From contig CP097466.1 in assembly GCA_041874725.1 (NCBI GenBank), forward strand, positions 1,116,001 through 1,180,000: a stretch of 64,000 nucleotides of DNA, in the 5' to 3' direction. This stretch comes from Duganella sp. BuS-21. Its GTDB lineage: Bacteria > Pseudomonadota > Gammaproteobacteria > Burkholderiales > Burkholderiaceae_D. Every line of letters starts with the position of its first letter. Positions within the stretch are counted from its first letter, which is position 1. Below, piece after piece: positions 23,487 through 32,001 of the stretch. The translations under genes were made by a program, and so were the position numbers. The notes under the pieces are model-generated. The model saw only the letters and a list, made by a program, of their open reading frames with translations, searched no databases and was not told where the DNA came from.

Positions 23487-25688
23487 TCAGGCCCAGGGCG
23501 TGTAAGCGAAGCCGTGCTCGATTGCGCCGACCACTTGCGCGACATTTTCGCTGCTCTCGCTGAACGCGACCAGCACGCTGGCGCGGTCGGCGTGTCCCAG
23601 CACATCGATCCAGTAATTGTAGCCGGCGGCGTCGGGTGCGCGGTGCAGCACGTTTTGATACAACGCCGTCAGGAACGCCTGGGAGCCGGTGTCGGCGCCG
23701 TACAAGTCGCTGAATTCCTTGCTGGTGACAAAGGCGTTGGCTGCCTGGCCGAGGGAGGTGCCGCGATCCATCTGCGCCATCCAATAGCCGATCCCCGGTT
23801 TGTCCGGTTGCCGGCCGAACGCCGCCTGGTAGAGGCGGTAAATCTGGCCGTCCGCACCATCGCCGTCGATGGACAGGGTGGCGTCGTCGAAGCGCAGGCG
23901 CTCCACATGTGTCAGCGTTGTCAGGTCGCCCCGATTGCTGCCGACGGTGTAGCCGTCCGCTGTTTTCAAGATCGTGTAGGCGTTGGCGTTGTTGGAAAAT
24001 GCGGCGACGTCGATCCCGGTGCCGCTATCGATGTGGCTCAGCCCTTCCGCATGGGCGATCAGGTCCGCACCGCTGCTGCCGTGGTAGAGGTTGCCTGACG
24101 CGCTGCTTCCCAAGGTTTGCGGCTTGCCGTTGACGGCGAACGAGTCGAGGGAATAGCTCAGCGTGCCGGTGGCGCTGATGGGCTTCAGCAGCAGTTGCAT
24201 GGCGGTCTGGGCGTCGGCGGAGGTGCTGAAGGCGCCGTAGATGGTCAGTTTGCCGACGCCGTTGGTCTCGCTGACGCTGCTCGACAGAATGGAGCTGGCG
24301 CCATTGACGATCGACAGGCTGTCGTAGTGCACGGCGTTGGCGTCGTACTTGAGGGTCAGCGCCACCGTGTTGGAGCCGGAGGGCGACCAGTCGGCCGATG
24401 CCAGCGACAGCGTCACGCCCTGCTCGTTGACGGTCGGCGCCAGCGATGCAGTTGCGGGCAAGCTGGATTTGTCGCGCACCGTCAAGGTGGTGTTGATGCC
24501 CAGGGCTTTGAGCTGCTCGGTGGTGTAGGCGGCCCGGTTGCCCGTGAAGTCGTCTACCCACACCTCGCGGATGGTATACAGACCCGGCGTTGTCTTGGTG
24601 GAGAGCGTGAATGTGTCGCTGGCCTTATTTGGCGTGCTGTCGTTGAAGTTGTCTGTCCAAGCATACTTCGGGCCGCCTATCCAGACGCTGCTCCCTGCGC
24701 CGTAATTGAAGACGAGGTCGTTATCGAAGATCACGGTGAGCCAATTCACGCCGGAACCACCGGCGTTGTCCGTGGCTTCGCCGGAAATGGCCACGGTTTG
24801 CGTCCCCGCTGTCAAGTCCACCACCGTGGGCAGGTTCAATTTCAGCAGGGTGGGCGCGACGGGATCCGCGACGGAGCCGGTGACGGTCAAGCTGGTATTG
24901 ATGCCCATCTCTTTGAGTTCATCGGTATTGTAGATGACCTGGTTGCCGGCCAAATCCCGAATCGCTACCTTGCTGATATTGTAGACGCCCGGCGCTGTCG
25001 CATCGGTGATCGTCAGGCTAGTGCTGGCCGTCCAGGGCGTGTCATCGACGAAGGTGTCCTTGTCGCGGCTGGTCTCGCTCAGGTTGCCGATCTGGAAGCC
25101 GGAAGCGGTGCCGTGGCTGAGGGTGATTTCGCGGTCGAAGAAAACGGTGATGTCGTAAATGCCGGAGCCGAAGGTGTTGTCCTTTGCGTAGGCGGAAACG
25201 GATACGGTTCGCGGGCCCGCCGACAGATCGACCGTGGTGGGCAGGTCCAGTTCCAGCAGTTGTGGAGCAATGGTGTCGTCCGCAGTGTTGCCGGTGACGA
25301 TCATGGTGGTGCTGATGCCCAGAGCCTTGAGCTGCAGAGCGGAATAGCTTGCTTTGTTGCCGACGACGTCTTCCACCACCACATGGTGAATGTTATAGAT
25401 GCCTGCCGCAGTCGCGTCGGTGAGGATGAAGTTGGTGCTTGCCGTTAGCGGCGTGTCGTCGGTGAAGGTATCGGCCCCGCCGTAGATGCCGCCGATGTGG
25501 AAGTTAAACCCGGCGCCAGTGCTGAAGCCCACCATGCGGTCGAAGTAGACGACGGCGTGGTCCACACCGGACCCGGTCAATTCATCAAATGCGATGGCGC
25601 TTACGCTGACAGTGGCGGACCCGCTGCTCAAGTCGATGGGGCGCGGGAAATTCAAGTTGCGCAAGCTGGGGGCCTTAACGTCGTCCAA
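23487..25688 (-). CDS. DUF4214 surface/secreted protein, three-repeat form
   Basis: 733 residues, paralogue of the neighbouring 595-residue protein with one more N-terminal repeat (three units beginning APSLRNLNF, APQLLELDL and APTLLKLNL). The remaining architecture is the same: NEQGVTLSLASADWSPSGSN, LYHGSSGADLIAHAEGLSHIDSGTGIDVAAF and C-terminal DUF4214 ending VVGAIEHGFAYTPWA. The start is again TTG, preceded by GAGAGAG, and no in-frame ATG is available nearby in either copy. The two proteins differ mainly in repeat number, as expected from unequal crossover after tandem duplication. The role is unknown; cell-surface adhesion or matrix function is a guess. Confidence 0.8.
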   Translation of the reverse strand: MDDVKAPSLRNLNFPRPIDLSSGSATVSVSAIAFDELTGSGVDHAVVYFDRMVGFSTGAGFNFHIGGIYGGADTFTDDTPLTASTNFILTDATAAGIYNIHHVVVEDVVGNKASYSALQLKALGISTTMIVTGNTADDTIAPQLLELDLPTTVDLSAGPRTVSVSAYAKDNTFGSGIYDITVFFDREITLSHGTASGFQIGNLSETSRDKDTFVDDTPWTASTSLTITDATAPGVYNISKVAIRDLAGNQVIYNTDELKEMGINTSLTVTGSVADPVAPTLLKLNLPTVVDLTAGTQTVAISGEATDNAGGSGVNWLTVIFDNDLVFNYGAGSSVWIGGPKYAWTDNFNDSTPNKASDTFTLSTKTTPGLYTIREVWVDDFTGNRAAYTTEQLKALGINTTLTVRDKSSLPATASLAPTVNEQGVTLSLASADWSPSGSNTVALTLKYDANAVHYDSLSIVNGASSILSSSVSETNGVGKLTIYGAFSTSADAQTAMQLLLKPISATGTLSYSLDSFAVNGKPQTLGSSASGNLYHGSSGADLIAHAEGLSHIDSGTGIDVAAFSNNANAYTILKTADGYTVGSNRGDLTTLTHVERLRFDDATLSIDGDGADGQIYRLYQAAFGRQPDKPGIGYWMAQMDRGTSLGQAANAFVTSKEFSDLYGADTGSQAFLTALYQNVLHRAPDAAGYNYWIDVLGHADRASVLVAFSESSENVAQVVGAIEHGFAYTPWA

Positions 25689-25750
25689 GCGATCTCTCTC
25701 AGTGTATTCTATATATGCAACATTAGTTTATTATGTGAATTAAGAATCTG

Positions 25751-26039
25751 TCAACTATTTCTGTCTTGGGCACTCGCACCGCTTGCCTGGGCGAAGGAGA
25801 GGGTGGTTTGCGCCTGCGTGCGCGCACCCTGGCGCGTGGCTTGCGCTGCGCTGCCGGCAGCCTGCCCGGCGCTACCGATTGCGCCCGCTCCACCGCTCGT
25901 CTCAGGCCCAGGCCGGCCCTGCCGCCGATCATGCCGCCGATGGGACGCCACGGCCGCGGAGCAATTGGGCGTGGGCTGAAAATGCCAGGCCGATGGTGGC
26001 GACTAGGGTCAGTTGCTTGGCGAGGTAGATGGCTTGCAT
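25751..26039 (-). pseudogene. frameshifted small secreted protein
   Basis: A plausible gene start at 26039 (ATG, AAAGG upstream) encodes a good signal peptide, MQAIYLAKQLTLVATIGL then AFSAHAQLL, but terminates after 36 codons at 25929. Another minus-strand frame continues with a low-complexity Ala/Gly/Gln sequence (SAGQAAGSAAQATRQGA, SFAQASGASA) to a stop at 25751. The two parts look like one small Ala-Gly-rich exported protein broken by at least one frameshift. It lies directly downstream of a broken subtilase gene on the same strand. Reconstruction is tentative. Confidence 0.5.
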
Positions 26040-26136
26040 GTTCGTTGCCTTTGTTGATTAGCGCAGGCAATCTGCGGTGCTTAAAAGGAGAACGTTCGGG
26101 CGTCGCCAGTTAATCCATGGCCGCAAAAATATTTTT

Positions 26137-26562
26137 TCAATCGCGGAAGGCGGATGGATCATTGCGAAACGCGGCCCCGACTACGCTGCGTCCGATCTCA
26201 TTGCTGGCACCGTTCACCGGCACGCCGCTCAACCCGACCACGCCCGCATAGCTGGCCGGATACAGCAGCGCGGCGGCCGGGCCGTCGTTGCCCACTGCGG
26301 CCACCAGCACATGGCCCGCCGCACCAGCGCAGCAACCGCGCGCTCAAGCATCAGGTTCGGCGGGCCGACCAGGCTGATATTAATCACGGCGACTTGTTGT
26401 CTGGCCAGCCAGCCGAGGGCTGCGGCGATGCGTTCGACTGCGCCGCCGACAGACGATTGGCAACACACATCGGCTGCGTACAGTTCCGCATCACCGGCCA
26501 GACGTTCGATGCAGCAGCCGAACAACTCGCGTGAACCAAGGGGTGGCAACGCTGAAAGTATC
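26137..26562 (-). pseudogene. degraded S8 (subtilisin-like) peptidase fragment
   Basis: The minus strand reads AGDAELYAADVCC, AAALGWLARQQVAVINISLVG and LERAVAALVRR in one frame. After a single-base shift near 26325 the next frame continues GHVLVAAVGNDGPAAAL, LYPASYAGVVGLSGVPVNG up to a TGA at 26137. VINISLVG and VLVAAVGNDGPAA are the subtilase core around the oxyanion asparagine. The catalytic Asp/His part and the GTSMA serine motif are absent, and a frameshift divides the rest, so it is inactive. It and the small broken gene after it form a decaying pair. Confidence 0.75.
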
Positions 26563-26977
26563 AGCCGAAAAGTTTTCCGCGCAGAAGGTTCAGGCCTTGC
26601 GCCAGCAACTCGTTTTGCGGCACCTGGCCATCCGGTGTGAGTTTGTCGATGATTTGAGGCAGCAACTGGGCCAGTCCGGTCGCCGCGTGTTCGGGTTCAA
26701 CGCCGGCGTGCTGGGCGATCTGCGTGATCTGTTCCGCGCCCAAGGCATCCGAGATCTGGTTTCCGGACACCGGTTGGTTCTCGCCGGTACTTATCCATGA
26801 CAGCACTTGATCGGCGATGCCACTGGATTGCAACTGCTGCAACAACCCTTGCACGCCGCCAGCGCTGTTGATCAAGTTCATCACGCCCCCAAGTAAATCG
26901 CTTTGCGACACAGGATCCTGCTTCTGTGCGCCCAGTGAACCGATAACTTGTCCTGCCAGTTGATCGAGAAGTCCCAT
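26561..26977 (-). CDS. YidB/DUF937 family protein
   Basis: 138 residues starting MGLLDQLAGQVIGSLG with GGAG 7 nt upstream; the open frame extends further but without a better start. The sequence is typical of the YidB-like DUF937 family: an N-terminal amphipathic segment, VMNLINSAGGVQGLLQQLQSSGIADQVLSWISTG, NQPVSGNQISDALG and a C-terminal LAQLLPQIIDKLTPDGQ. No signal peptide or catalytic motif. Function unknown. It reads towards the degraded S8 gene and diverges from the unknown gene at 27172. Confidence 0.85.
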   Translation of the reverse strand: MGLLDQLAGQVIGSLGAQKQDPVSQSDLLGGVMNLINSAGGVQGLLQQLQSSGIADQVLSWISTGENQPVSGNQISDALGAEQITQIAQHAGVEPEHAATGLAQLLPQIIDKLTPDGQVPQNELLAQGLNLLRGKLFG

Positions 26978-27171
26978 TACATGCTCCAGGTGGTGGTTGG
27001 AAAACGGTGACATAACTATACTACTTCGACCTGCAAGTAGAGCACAAGCACGCGCTTGCAGGGATTTTACGAGGCGCTTCAGCGCCGGGGGATCAACTAA
27101 CTGAAGAACGCAAACAAAAACGCCAGGGCGTGGGGTGATACACTGCGCCCTTACACTCCAAAGGCTTTGCC

Positions 27172-27714
27172 ATGACCAACAAAAAACAGCCTCCTGCCAA
27201 ACCGCCAACCGAGGCGCCAGCCGGGCCGGTGGGAAACCCCTTCCTGAACGCAGAGTTCTACAACCGTATGCGTGACTACACCGAACGTGACGCCGCCTTT
27301 TCGAAGGAATTGGCAGCCATCGCCGCCGCCGGTGCGGGCAAGCAAAGCACCGACATGCGCACGGCGCCGTCGCTGCAATTGCTGCGTGCAGTCGTGAAAA
27401 AGGGCCAGTCGCTGGATGTCATGTTGGGGCGCATCGTGCAAGGTGTGGAGCTGGGCTTGTGGGAGCCGTGGATGAGCGCTTTCGGCATCGAGATCCGCGG
27501 CGTCAATTACGCCAAGCCAGAGCAGCGCAACGCCCGCCTGGCGCTCGACATGAGCCTGGCGTGCAAGGTCAATTCAGTGTTCGCGAATGCCGGCATCGCC
27601 AACTGGCGCAGCTTGGTGGCGGAGGACTGCGCGCAGATCCAGATTGACAAACCGACCGAAAAATCCGGTGCCAAGGTGTACGCCATCTTCTACCTGGATG
27701 CGCCAGGAAAGTGA
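27172..27714 (+). CDS. conserved hypothetical protein
   Basis: 180 residues, not recognised. The N-terminus is proline-rich (NKKQPPAKPPTEAPAGPVGNP). The remainder is mixed alpha/beta with no cysteine cluster, membrane segment or signal peptide; segments include FLNAEFYNRMRDYTERDAAF and VNSVFANAGIANWRSLVAEDC. Codon use is like that of chromosomal neighbours. It is the last chromosomal gene before the first tRNA-Phe-derived repeat, which begins 11 bp after its stop. Confidence 0.7.
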   Translation: MTNKKQPPAKPPTEAPAGPVGNPFLNAEFYNRMRDYTERDAAFSKELAAIAAAGAGKQSTDMRTAPSLQLLRAVVKKGQSLDVMLGRIVQGVELGLWEPWMSAFGIEIRGVNYAKPEQRNARLALDMSLACKVNSVFANAGIANWRSLVAEDCAQIQIDKPTEKSGAKVYAIFYLDAPGK

Positions 27715-27725
27715 CGCCTGTTCGG

Positions 27726-27820
27726 CAAACAAAAACGCCAACCTGCATGGCTTGGCGTTCTCTCTAAAGTATGCTTGGTGGCCCGGGGCGGAATCGAACC
27801 ACCGACACAAGGATTTTCAA
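27726..27820. repeat. attachment-site repeat copy 1: truncated tRNA-Phe plus terminator
   Basis: The sequence repeats 42483-42577: the terminator hairpin and then the 3' 45 nt of tRNA-Phe (minus strand, CCA end at 27776) up to and including the anticodon. It diverges at 27821, so no functional tRNA is made. A few changes are seen (for example GGCTTGG for GGGTTGG in the hairpin). This is the left boundary of the inserted region. Confidence 0.85.
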
Positions 27821-28174
27821 GACGTGGACCGGGCGCATTGCGTTCATTTTCCAGCATCTGCACGTCAACATCAAGGTGGACTATGGACTCCCATTGCCAA
27901 AGCTGAGTGAGCAGGACATCCTTGTCTTTACTGTGTCGATTGTCCCTATCCAAGTCTATGTGCTTCGCCACGATTACGCACGGACGTGTTGTTCGCGGGA
28001 TCACGGCCCACTTACGGACAAGGGACCGGCGCAGGACCAACGAAACACAGCGTCTTCGTTGCCGATTTTGTCCGGAGTTCTCCGAAAAAAAGGCGGGCGC
28101 AATAGTCAAAGTGAATCGCTGAAATTTTCATCTGTGATCGGTAAAAGACCGTGCCATCGGGATTTGCTGGAGGA
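27821..28174. other. island left end, no supported gene
   Basis: 354 bp between the left attachment repeat and arsH. Short open frames exist on both strands but none has recognisable motifs, a ribosome site and a plausible start together. I see no repeat or convincing terminator beyond weak inverted segments. Confidence 0.5.
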
Positions 28175-28888
28175 CTAAATTTTCTTGATGGTTCCAGTAA
28201 TCGCTTTCATGTGTTGCTCATTTCGTTCGCTATAGCGATCGGTTAGATAATCGCTCCGGCCGCGCATCAGCAGCGTCACCTTGAACAGCTCCTCCATGAC
28301 GTCTACGACTCGGTCATAGTAGCCTGACTGGCGCATTCGGCCGGCTTCATCAAACTCCTTGTACGCCATTGGCACCGATGACTGATTCGGGATCGTGAAC
28401 ATGCGCATCCAGCGCCCCAGAAGACGCAACGTGTTCACCACATTGAACGACTGCGAGCCGCCGCAGACCTGCATCACGGCGAGCGTGCGGCCCTGGCTTG
28501 GGCGGATCGCGCCCATCTCCAGCGGGATCCAGTCGATTTGGTTTTTCATTACGGCCGTGATAGCGCCGTGGCGCTCCGGGCTGCACCAAACCTGTCCTTC
28601 GGACCACATACACAGCTCGCGCAGCTCGACCACCTTTGGATGGTCCTCCGGCACGCTGCCGGCCATGGGCAGCTCCATCGGATTGAAGATTTTGACCTCC
28701 GCGCCAAGGTGCTCCAGGATGCGAGCAGCTTCTTCGATCAGGAAGCGGCTGAAAGAGCGCTCACGCAGCGATCCGTAGAGCATCAGTATGCGCGGTGGAT
28801 GGCTTAAGTCACCTACGGGGGCCAGTTTTCCGATCGTGGGAATGTCGAGCAGATCGGCCTTGATGTTAGGAAGATTTGGAATAGACAT
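28175..28888 (-). CDS. arsH: ArsH, NADPH-dependent FMN reductase / organoarsenical oxidase
   Basis: 237 residues of the NADPH-FMN reductase family: [27 protein letters not shown] is the FMN phosphate loop (GS-L-R-x-x-S-x-S), followed by [23 protein letters not shown] and [24 protein letters not shown]. ArsH oxidises trivalent methyl- and aromatic arsenicals to less toxic pentavalent forms. It is the last gene of the arsR-arsC-arsC-aquaporin-arsH operon, 12 bp after the aquaporin gene, and sits near the island's left boundary. Confidence 0.95.
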   Translation of the reverse strand: MSIPNLPNIKADLLDIPTIGKLAPVGDLSHPPRILMLYGSLRERSFSRFLIEEAARILEHLGAEVKIFNPMELPMAGSVPEDHPKVVELRELCMWSEGQVWCSPERHGAITAVMKNQIDWIPLEMGAIRPSQGRTLAVMQVCGGSQSFNVVNTLRLLGRWMRMFTIPNQSSVPMAYKEFDEAGRMRQSGYYDRVVDVMEELFKVTLLMRGRSDYLTDRYSERNEQHMKAITGTIKKI

Positions 28889-28900
28889 GCGGGTTCCTTA

Positions 28901-29620
28901 TTACTGCTCGGGCCGGGCCGCGAAGTCGCCCGGAAGCACGGTTCCGGCCACCGTCGCGTTAGCGGGGACCGCCGGATACAGCCAGCAGAACACGGCCGTC
29001 GCAGCGGCCGCGCCTACCAGCTGGGCTATGATGAATCCCGGCGCGTCAATGGGGCGTATGCCAGCGAATGTGTTGGTCGCGCTGCGGGCCAGGGTTACAG
29101 CAGGATTGGCGAACGATGTGGACGAGGTGAACCAGTATGCTGCCGTGATGTAGGCCGCTACCGCGAACGGAGTGACGGCCGGCCGGCTGCGCGAGCAGCC
29201 GATGATCACGGCGATCAGGCCGAACGTCGCCACGCACTCGCTCCACCACTGTGCAGCGCCGGTCCTGGCGTGCTCCGACGCGAAGAACAGCGGCTCTCCG
29301 AACATCCCGTGCGCTGCCGCCACGCCAACGAAGGCGCCCGCGACCTGGATGGCGATGTAGGGCAGCACCTCTCGGCCGGGCAGATTGCCCTGCACAGCCT
29401 CCGACAGCGTGACGACAGGGTTGAAGTGCGCGCCGGAGATCGTGCCGAACATCAGGATCAGCGCGATCAGGCCGGCGCCGGTGGCGACCGTGTTCGCCAG
29501 CAGCGCGATCGCCACGTTGCCTCCCGCCAGCCGCTCGGCCATGATGCCCGAGCCGACCACCACCGCCAGTAGCATCGCCGTGCCCAGTCCCTCGGCCACA
29601 ATGCGTCGCGCGAAACTCAT
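28901..29620 (-). CDS. MIP family aquaporin/aquaglyceroporin (AqpS-like)
   Basis: 239 residues, six predicted membrane helices and two half-helices. The selectivity loops are GAHFNPVVTLSEAV (NPV in place of the first NPA) and SFANPAVTLARS (NPA). Within ars operons such channels conduct arsenite; in Sinorhizobium meliloti AqpS replaces an arsenite pump, so arsenite made by ArsC leaves down its gradient. Here too no arsB or acr3 gene is present, which supports that role. Its start overlaps the arsC stop by 4 bp and arsH follows 12 bp later. Confidence 0.9.
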   Translation of the reverse strand: MSFARRIVAEGLGTAMLLAVVVGSGIMAERLAGGNVAIALLANTVATGAGLIALILMFGTISGAHFNPVVTLSEAVQGNLPGREVLPYIAIQVAGAFVGVAAAHGMFGEPLFFASEHARTGAAQWWSECVATFGLIAVIIGCSRSRPAVTPFAVAAYITAAYWFTSSTSFANPAVTLARSATNTFAGIRPIDAPGFIIAQLVGAAAATAVFCWLYPAVPANATVAGTVLPGDFAARPEQ

Positions 29621-30096
29621 GGCTCGATACCGCCAATGCTGTCGAGCTCTTGCTTCAGGCGGGCTGGATCCTTTCGCAGCTCTTCGAGCGGTAGCGCCAG
29701 GAAGGCCTCGATCCGGGCCCGGATGATGCGGTAGGTTCGCTCGAACGCGGTGTTGATCTCTTCCTCGGTGCCAACCACGTGACCCGGGTCGTCAACACCC
29801 CAGTGCGTGCGCAGCACCGGTCCCAAGTAGGCTGGGCAGGTTTCGCCGGCAGCGCTGCTGCAGACGGTCACCACGATATCGGGCGTCACCGACAGGTCGT
29901 CCCACGACTTGCTGTAGTAGCCCTCGGTGGAGATGCCCTTGCTGTGCAGGAGCGCCACGGCGAGGGGATGCAGCTTGCCGGCGGGCTGGCTACCGGCGCT
30001 GATGGCCTTCAGCCCAGCTGGCGCCAGATGGTTGAAGGTGGCCTCGGAAAGGACGGAACGGCACGAGTTGCCGGTGCAGAGAAACAGGATGTTCAT
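29617..30096 (-). CDS. arsC: arsenate reductase, LMW-phosphatase type (first paralogue)
   Basis: 159 residues with the P-loop CTGNSCRS at 7-14 (nucleophile C7) and the redox pair C79 and C87 in VTVCSSAAGETCP, the triad of thioredoxin-coupled ArsC enzymes that reduce arsenate to arsenite. The extra C12 in the loop is usual for this class. The downstream aquaporin gene overlaps by 4 bp; the second arsC paralogue is 16 bp upstream. The two paralogues share only moderate similarity, so they are not a recent duplication. Confidence 0.93.
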   Translation of the reverse strand: MNILFLCTGNSCRSVLSEATFNHLAPAGLKAISAGSQPAGKLHPLAVALLHSKGISTEGYYSKSWDDLSVTPDIVVTVCSSAAGETCPAYLGPVLRTHWGVDDPGHVVGTEEEINTAFERTYRIIRARIEAFLALPLEELRKDPARLKQELDSIGGIEP

Positions 30097-30112
30097 GATG
30101 AATGTGAAAGGG

Positions 30113-30613
30113 TTAAACGGAGGTGGCGCCGATCGCCTGGATTTCGCGCTGGATGGCGTTCTTTTCCAGCATGGCCAACGGTAGGCTGACGAAAATATTC
30201 ATGCGCGTCATGATCTGGCGGAAGATCTTATGGAAGGCCGCACGCTTTTCTTCGTCGGTACCGACCACTGCAGCAGGATCTTCAAAGCCCCAGTGCGCCG
30301 ACAACGGGTGGCCAGGCCAGTATGGACAGGTTTCACCGGCGGCGTTGTCGCACACGGTAAAAATGAAATCCATTTGGGGCGCATCCTCGGCGCCGAACTC
30401 GTCCCAGCTTTTGCTGCGCAGGTCATTGACCGGATAGCCGGTGCCCGCGATCTGCTCCAGGGCGAAGGGATTGACTGCGCCGTTCGGGTGGCTGCCGGCC
30501 GAGAAGCCCTTGAAGCGGCCCTTGCCCATCGTTGTCACCAGCGCTTCGGCCATGATGCTGCGCGCCGAGTTGCCGGTACAGAGGAATAGGACGTTGTAGA
30601 CTTTCTCTTGCAT
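30113..30613 (-). CDS. arsC: arsenate reductase, LMW-phosphatase type (second paralogue)
   Basis: 166 residues. P-loop CTGNSARS with nucleophile C12 and the redox cysteines C88 and C96 in FTVCDNAAGETCPYWPGHP. Compared with the neighbouring paralogue the loop lacks the second cysteine (alanine instead). WPGHPLSAHWGFEDPAAV is typical of the ArsC set found with ArsR in Proteobacteria. It lies between arsR (15 bp upstream) and the first-type arsC (16 bp downstream). Having two arsenate reductases may widen the reductant or kinetic range. Confidence 0.93.
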   Translation of the reverse strand: MQEKVYNVLFLCTGNSARSIMAEALVTTMGKGRFKGFSAGSHPNGAVNPFALEQIAGTGYPVNDLRSKSWDEFGAEDAPQMDFIFTVCDNAAGETCPYWPGHPLSAHWGFEDPAAVVGTDEEKRAAFHKIFRQIMTRMNIFVSLPLAMLEKNAIQREIQAIGATSV

Positions 30614-30628
30614 GTGAATTTCTCCAGA

Positions 30629-30958
30629 TCAGGTAGGGGATGGGGTGGTGCCGCAGTTCACAGGGCCGCAAGGAATTCCGCCGCAGCAGTTTTCGGTCAG
30701 GTAGCCGATCAGCCCGTTCATGGCGACGACATCGGCTGAATAAATCACGAAACGTCCTTCGTTGCGGAAAGTGATGAGCTTGGCGTGCGTAAGCTCTTTC
30801 AAGTGAAACGACAGCGAAGAAGGTGCGATGTCAAGCTGCTCGGCGATCTTGGTGGCTGCCATTCCGTCCGGGCCGAGTTGAACCAATAGCCTGAATATGG
30901 CTAACCGGCTCTCTTGGGCTATGGCCGCCAACGCGGCTAAAACTTCTTTGGTTTCCAT
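30629..30958 (-). CDS. arsR: ArsR family arsenical-responsive repressor
   Basis: 109 residues from the ATG at 30958 (METKEV); in-frame ATGs at 30964 and 30973 are alternatives. A winged helix-turn-helix (MAATKIAEQLDIAPSSLSFHLKELTHAKLI) is followed by a beta-wing and a C-terminal cysteine cluster, ENCCGGIPCGPVNC. The site differs from the E. coli C-x-C-x2-C helix site and resembles the C-terminal vicinal-cysteine type of Acidithiobacillus ferrooxidans ArsR. First gene of the operon; arsenite binding should release the operator at 30975. The chosen start leaves that operator outside the coding region. Confidence 0.92.
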   Translation of the reverse strand: METKEVLAALAAIAQESRLAIFRLLVQLGPDGMAATKIAEQLDIAPSSLSFHLKELTHAKLITFRNEGRFVIYSADVVAMNGLIGYLTENCCGGIPCGPVNCGTTPSPT

Positions 30959-30974
30959 GTGCATCAATTCCATG

Positions 30975-30992
30975 ATTCAGTAATTATTGAAT
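30975..30992 (-). promoter_or_regulatory. putative ArsR operator and promoter
   Basis: ATTCA (30975-30979) and TGAAT (30988-30992) form an inverted repeat with an 8-bp AT-rich spacer, just upstream of arsR. On the minus strand a -10-like CATAAT lies immediately before it, so the palindrome would cover the transcription start. No clear -35. Confidence 0.6.
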
Positions 30993-31234
30993 TATGATAT
31001 CGCAAAAGCTACGACATTTCAAAGAATATCAAATCATCTTGACAGCTTGATGACATGGTCGTGTAACGATGTCAGTTGCCGCTTAGTTGGTCCTTTTTTG
31101 TGTAAGTAGGCGTAGCTGTGTTGGCGCCGACCCAATACTGACCGTAAGCGTCTTCCTAGCGCCGTCTGGACTGCCTGAGCACCGTCATTCATGATCGAAT
31201 TTTGGCACAGTATTTGTGCCCACAAATTCTGATT

Positions 31235-31627
31235 ATGGACACAAATTTTCAACCGATCATTTCAAAGAACGCACGCGGCCACTATCGCCAGCATCCGCTG
31301 GAGTTCAAGCGCGCCTTGGTGGCGCTATCGCTCGAACCGGGTGCCTCGGTCGCGCGCATCGCGCGCGAACACGGCGTCAACGCCAACCAGGTGTTCAGCT
31401 GGCGCCGGCTGTATCAGCAAGGACGCCTCGGTGTGCCGGCGTTGATGCGCGCCGACGGCTTGTTACCGGTGGTGCTGGCACCGTCGGCGCCCGCGCCGAC
31501 CAACCCCGTTGCCGATGGCGACGCTGGCGGCACCATCGTGCTAGAGCTGGGCGAAGTCCGTGTCCGCATCGAAGGCCAGCCCAACGCGGCCACGCTGGCC
31601 CAAGTATTGGATCGGGTGCTGCGATGA
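31235..31627 (+). CDS. tnpA: IS66 family accessory protein TnpA
   Basis: 130 residues from ATG 31235 ([20 protein letters not shown]). A helix-turn-helix of the transposase_8 type is visible ([42 protein letters not shown]), and the C-terminus [29 protein letters not shown] is typical of IS66 TnpA. It is required together with TnpB for transposition in studied IS66 elements. The stop overlaps the tnpB start (ATGA). Confidence 0.92.
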   Translation: MDTNFQPIISKNARGHYRQHPLEFKRALVALSLEPGASVARIAREHGVNANQVFSWRRLYQQGRLGVPALMRADGLLPVVLAPSAPAPTNPVADGDAGGTIVLELGEVRVRIEGQPNAATLAQVLDRVLR

Positions 31628-31971
31628 TCGGCCTGCCCGCCGGCACCAAAGTGTGGCTTGCCGCCGGCACCACCGACATGCGCTCTGGCTTCAATGGCCT
31701 GGCTGCTAAAGTGCAGACGGCGCTGGAGGAAGATCCGTTCAGCGGCCACGTGTTTGTGTTTCGTGGCCGGCGCGGCGACCTCATCAAATTGCTGTGGTGG
31801 AGCGGCGATGGCCTGTGCTTATTGGCCAAGCGGCTTGAACGCGGTCGCTTCATCTGGCCGCAGGCCAGCAACGGTTCTGTGGCGTTGACGCAGGCGCAGT
31901 TGGCGATGCTGCTTGAGGGCATAGACTGGCGGCGGCCAGAACGGACCTGGAAACCCACGTCGGCCTTGTAA
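31624..31971 (+). CDS. tnpB: IS66 family accessory protein TnpB
   Basis: 115 residues: [63 protein letters not shown] and a C-terminal [11 protein letters not shown] are the standard IS66 Orf2 family features. No known catalytic residues. It starts inside the tnpA stop codon, indicating translational coupling, and precedes tnpC by about 30 bp. Confidence 0.95.
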   Translation: MIGLPAGTKVWLAAGTTDMRSGFNGLAAKVQTALEEDPFSGHVFVFRGRRGDLIKLLWWSGDGLCLLAKRLERGRFIWPQASNGSVALTQAQLAMLLEGIDWRRPERTWKPTSAL

Positions 31972-32001
31972 ACGTTGCAAGCCTCGCGTAAAACTTGGCG
32001 C

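Noticed and set aside
27821..28174. Possible integrase remnant at the island's left end.
   Set aside because: I translated both strands and saw no tyrosine-recombinase box (R..HxxR..Y) or other known motif. An integrase would be expected here but cannot be supported.
31034..31252. Short minus-strand frame between arsR and the IS66 left end.
   Set aside because: It runs through the IS21 and IS66 inverted repeats and so joins three unrelated sequences; not a gene.
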